64,000 nt of DNA from Rhizomucor pusillus (taxonomy: Eukaryota > Mucoromycota > Mucoromycetes > Mucorales > Lichtheimiaceae), in NCBI GenBank assembly GCA_900175165.2, contig FWWN02000681.1, positions 1 to 64,000 of the forward strand, in the 5' to 3' direction. The notes below the pieces were generated by a model, which saw nothing but the letters and a program-made list of their open reading frames with translations, made no database searches and was not told the origin of the DNA. The position numbers and the translations under genes were made by a program. This document shows positions 60,172 through 64,000 of this stretch, piece after piece (the first letter of the stretch is position 1; every line of letters starts with the position of its first letter).

Positions 60172-62199
60172 TCAAGTTAGAAAGTCCTTGTTTTCTGCTT
60201 CGAGCTTTTCATATTCGTGATCATTCAGAGGATCGTGCGAGAATCCACAGTTGTCGCCGTATTGACAGTTTCCTTTTAGATGGAAGTATTTACAGGGACC
60301 AGTCATCTCCCGCAAGCGTGCAAGCATCTCTGGAGTTAGCACGTCGTGGGAAAATGGGCAGCCATCACCAGATTTGCAGATTCCATCTATGTGGTAGAAG
60401 CGGCAAGGTTCCAGTTTCAAGTCCTACGCGCATAATTTCAATAACTAAAGCAGCTCAAATATAGTTGATAATTATACAATGACTTACGTGAGAAAATGGG
60501 CAATTTGCGCCCTTATAGCAGCTATTTGTCTTGAAATACTTGCATACAATCGGAAGCGCACTGCCCTCATGTCGGAAGGGGCAGTCATCACCTTTGTTGC
60601 AACGACCTTGTCTGTAAAATCTGCATACAATATTGGGTTTCTCCCGTTTCTCTTCAGCTTCCTTTTCTGCCTTCTTATGTTCCTTCTTGTTCTTCTTCAT
60701 ATTTGGCTGTCTTGTTCGCTTGTCCACTTGCCCTGGTACATTCTCCTTGAGAATTTCCATACCGACTATATTTGCTGATGTATCAGTACATTGTCCCATT
60801 ACAATCTCTCTGACTTCTTTTTAGAATAGGATAAAAACAAGGGACTTTACCTTGTTGTGCCACATATAATAGATCCTTTGGAGGAACATTGTTCGCCACA
60901 GGTGTCGTATGGCCAGTGCCAGACGTCCTATCTGGAATTCCAACGATTCCTGTCTTTGCTCGATCAGTCGTCGTTTTCTTCGGCTTCCTATCGTCAACTT
61001 TGACAGCATCGCTCGCTTTCCTTTTCAGCCCAGTGTGGGATGGACTTTTCGATGAAATGTTAGTTGCGTCTGCCGTGTGATCTGTAATGGTATATTGCTT
61101 AGAATGTCCCTGAGATGCCGAGACTGTATTCTGAGGAACGGTATTCACAACAGATTGGCACTGTGCTGAGATTGTCTCTTGAGGAATATTGTTTACAGTA
61201 GGCTGATGGTTTGCTGAGATTGTCTTTTGAGGAACAGTATTTGCAGTAGGTTGGTGCTCGAGTGGGCTTGGTAACTGCTGATCCGGACGCCTTTCCATTG
61301 TATCACCGTCAGAGGACTTCTTTACATTGTCAATATCAGGTGAAACCTGACTAGTTGTGTCGACAATTTTTGCAGATAGTGTCGGATTGATAAGTTGGGA
61401 CTGACCATTCTGGTAGGGTGCAAGCAGTGCATCGAAATCGAAATCAATCGCAGGCTGAAGATGCTGCTTCGAGGCAGATGTGTCGTCAGGCTTCGTTTGA
61501 TATACTGGTTCCCGCTTTTCCACGTTCTCAGAAGTAGGTATAGCTGGAGCTCGAGTGGGATTAGAAAGATCTGATTTATCTTTCGAAGAGGATCCAAGAC
61601 CGGGAGGGATTTCAGCCTGACGTTTCTGTTGATCGATAGACTTCTCCTTATTCTCATCCTCATGTTGAGCAGGCACTGTTTCCTCTCCTGGGACAGTGGA
61701 TATTGGTTGACTGGAAACAGCAGACTGCACGTGACGTTCTACGTGAGGTGCAAGGAGAGCATCAAAGTCAAGTTCGATCTTCTCAGACTGGCCGTATGGC
61801 TTCGAGACAGGAACGATCTTCGTGTCGTGTTCACCCAGTGCAGGCTTCTTCCCCAGATTGCCACTGGGTGCCTCGTCGTCGATCGTCTTCCTTTTGACAC
61901 CGATCTGGGTGGATGCTTTGTCGCTAGATTGGCTTGCAGCTTTGTTTGAGGTGTCGCTCTACCAAGGGATCAAGATCGACGCTTCAATGTCAAATGCAGG
62001 ATCTGGATCTTAATTTCTATTCACTTACTGCCATGTACGCGTCCAATAACTGATCGAAATCATTGTCATTCTGTGCTTGATCCGTTGGATCATCGTAATG
62101 CCTGAAACTCTTTCTATTTCCCCGCTTCCTTTTGTTATTTTGATTCTTCTTTTTCTTCTTTTGATTCTGTTTGTTTTGAGAACGTTTTACGTCTGGCAT
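60172..62199 (-). CDS. CCCH zinc-finger protein with four fingers
   Basis: Exons 62199-62029, 61958-60851, 60765-60488 and 60423-60172 give 602 residues. The N-terminus is very basic (KKKKKNQNNKRKRGNRK). A disordered middle contains three copies of a DFDxLL motif (about residues 47, 121 and 231) and a tandem repeat of three 16-residue units (NTVPQKTISA, NNIPQETISA, NTVPQNTVSA). The C-terminal 170 residues carry four CCCH fingers: CRFYRQGRCNKGDDCPFRH, CKYFKTNSCYKGANCPFSH, CRFYHIDGICKSGDGCPFSH and CKYFHLKGNCQYGDNCGFSH. Such finger arrays bind RNA and are common in mRNA 3'-end and decay factors; the layout also recalls animal ZC3H4/6/8. No specific orthologue is claimed. Confidence 0.88.
61125..61260 (-). 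repeat. degenerate 48-bp tandem repeat in the CCCH gene
   Basis: Three successive units of about 48 bases encode the 16-residue repeats of the disordered middle region. Units differ by several substitutions but keep length and frame. Confidence 0.65.
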
Positions 62200-62555
62200 G
62201 GTAAAAAGAAGAAAAAAGTCGTGAAAGAAAAGGTGGCCAGAAAAAATTGCTGTAAAGCTCGTTGAAATTTATGCGCACACGCAGCTCCGTCAAACTGTAG
62301 TGGCGTGGGTGCCTACAGTGGTAGCTTAGGGTTCATGAGATAATAAGGTAATAGGACTGAAACGGCCTGTCAAAAATGGTTACCCATAAACCAATATTGA
62401 GGAAACATTCAGAAAATTGCTATAGACTCCAAACAAAGAGTGCTTCCACAGAGGTTTGAACGGCCAATAATATTGGGGAAAAACGGGATTGAGTCCATTC
62501 CAAATTCGCGGGTTCTGTTTCAAACTTCCGCTTCAAGTTCATCAATGTACCTGAC
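62200..62555. other. divergent promoter region of CCCH gene and Lgl/SRO7 gene
   Basis: A 356-base gap between two divergent start codons. AT-rich, no known site recognised. Confidence 0.5.
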
Positions 62556-64000
62556 ATGACGATCTTTGACAAACTATCCGGATTTGCACATAAAGCCAAA
62601 GAAAATGCTACAGCACGCGCCATTCTAGCAAAGGACAAGCGTTTAGAAAATTCGCTGTCAGAGAAGCTGGATCCTGCTCACATAGGGTTATTGAAGGTTT
62701 ATCTCACAATACTCGAGCATAAACATCTCAGAAGACTAACGGCGATTTGGATCAGATGGCCACGTATGGACTTCCAAGTACGATATCTTGCATAGCTTTT
62801 GATCCCGTTGCAAGTTTGTTAGCTGTTGGTAAATTACCTCTGTAGCAATATGATGAAACGTTGCTTGCTAAGCTTAGGACTACAGCTGGAGGCTCCGAAT
62901 CAAATGCTTACATACGGATATTCGGCAGAGGTGTATCTGCCAATTTGTCTGTGCAAAACCATGCAAAAATCACACATATGCAATTCAAAATCGGATCTCC
63001 TGTGTTGATGACTGTCGATCGCAAGAACGTTATTACAACGTATGATCTCAGGACGAAGAAGCCACGAGGATCCATCTCAACTCCTTCCGCCATTACATGT
63101 TTGGAACATTGTGTTGGGACAGATTGGGTATACGTTGGATACGCAGATGGCAACGTAGATGTATTTGATATCGATCTTGGTGTATTTGCATCGTACGGCA
63201 TCCCTGATCTTATCCTGGACGAGATACAGAACGATCCAAAGACGCCCGTAATTAACAATGACGATCGTGCTGGAAGTCAAGTGATAGCTATTCAGATGCA
63301 TCCAACAGATCTCAATACTGTCCTGATTGGATATCCAGCAGCTGTATTCATGTGGTCTGTACGAGAGCAGACAGTCAAACGAATATTTGTGCTAGATCGG
63401 ACAAAATATCGCGGCAGACTAACCTGCTTTGCTTGGAATCCATGTGGAAACCGGTTTATGGCAGGATATAACGATGGATATATGCACATGTGGGACATCC
63501 GATCTGATCATAAGCCCATATTGTCTCGAAAAGTTTTCCAGGCGTGTCCAACGACCTCGCCTGCAGATGAACACGGAGAACCGATTTCACAGCTCATGTG
63601 GTACTTTGATGATGCAGCACGCAAATCTTTTCTTGCTATCGCAGGAGGTGCAAGTTTACCCGATATACACGGTATCCACATATTGGAATTCGCCATGGAT
63701 GGAGATGTCCGTGACGCAAGGAAGCAGACGATTTTGCCAACTCCGGTGGATATATCCAATTTCATCCTGCTAAGCAGCGGGCCATACTATTCTGGAAGCA
63801 AAGATCCACTAGGAGTGGCAATTATTGGCAGCGATGGTGCCTTACGAGCGTACGGAATCGACCACGGTTATCCAGAGCTTGAATTACCACCGGCATTGCA
63901 GTTCCTAGACCCGCCTTTTAGCAGTGCTTATCATTACACCAACATTACAGTAGATACCTTTCAACGTATGACCGCACCTGTCAACAATGGCGCCCCACCA
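62556..64000 (+). CDS. SRO7: lethal giant larvae/Sro7-type WD40 protein (partial, 3' end outside window)
   Basis: A t-SNARE-binding exocytosis factor of the Lgl/tomosyn/Sro7 family. Exon 1 is 62556-62696 (MTIFDKLSGFAHKAKENATA). Exon 2 begins at 62756 after a 59-nt intron with a GACTAAC branch (YGLPSTISCIAFDPVASLLA). The third exon is open from about 62879 to the window end. WD-type segments include YIRIFGRG, VYVGYADGNVDVFDIDLG, AIQMHPTDLNTVLIGYPAAV and FAWNPCGNRFMAGYNDGYMH, matching the twin-propeller N-half of Lgl. The junction at 62822-62878 is unsure. The expected VGTTAGG needs a noncanonical boundary or one base change; a GTTGGT donor (62826) with acceptor before 62873 is in frame but alters two residues. 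Confidence 0.88.

Noticed and set aside
62697..62731. 35-nt intron in the SRO7-like gene
   Set aside because: Too short compared with neighbours; the acceptor at 62755 gives a 59-nt intron with a canonical branch point and the same frame.

Overview
This window looks like nuclear DNA of a filamentous early-diverging fungus, most likely Mucoromycota (Mucorales-like). Genes are dense and cut by many short introns, mostly 50-80 nt with GTAAGT-like donors and CTAAC/CTGAC branch points. The proteins include fungal types (HIS3, LAG1, STE11, SND2, KRE9/KNH). The left end holds a Fanzor-type (eukaryotic TnpB-like) RuvC nuclease gene of a kind I associate with Mucorales. Species cannot be named from the sequence alone. 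I found no prokaryotic operons, CRISPR array, rRNA or tRNA. All joins were made by eye from reading frame, protein-family motifs and splice signals.

Layout. 1-1.9 kb: decayed Fanzor gene, followed by a gene-poor stretch to 3.78 kb. 3.8-12.4 kb: HIS3, ceramide synthase, a LEA-like protein, glutamine synthetase, PIG-P and two small unknown genes. 12.7-21.2 kb: tandem-PH protein, SEC31, a Ser/Thr-rich single-span membrane protein. 21.4-31.9 kb, looser: a secreted Cys-rich peptide, a secreted SGNH esterase, glycogenin, an unknown nuclear-looking protein and a KRE9/KNH-like GPI protein. 33.7-48 kb: Red1-type zinc-finger protein, mitochondrial EF-G2 (MEF2) divergent from CDC45, STE11 MAPKKK, STM1-like ribosome factor, PH protein. 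48.5-64 kb: GH16 wall enzyme, MutY divergent from a UTP16-like gene, RPN14 divergent from SRP68, TRM11, SND2, a four-finger CCCH protein, and the 5' part of a Lgl/SRO7 gene that leaves the window.

Themes. Several products serve protein production and targeting (SEC31, SRP68, SND2, MEF2, STM1, TRM11, RPN14), and two bear on genome maintenance (CDC45, MutY). They are housekeeping neighbours rather than a pathway cluster. The most striking signals are the Fanzor relic; a 3-nt microexon needed to complete the DPPY catalytic motif of TRM11; a first exon of SND2 that is only the ATG; five GC-AG introns among about 135 traced; and exon-level duplication of the PH module in one gene.
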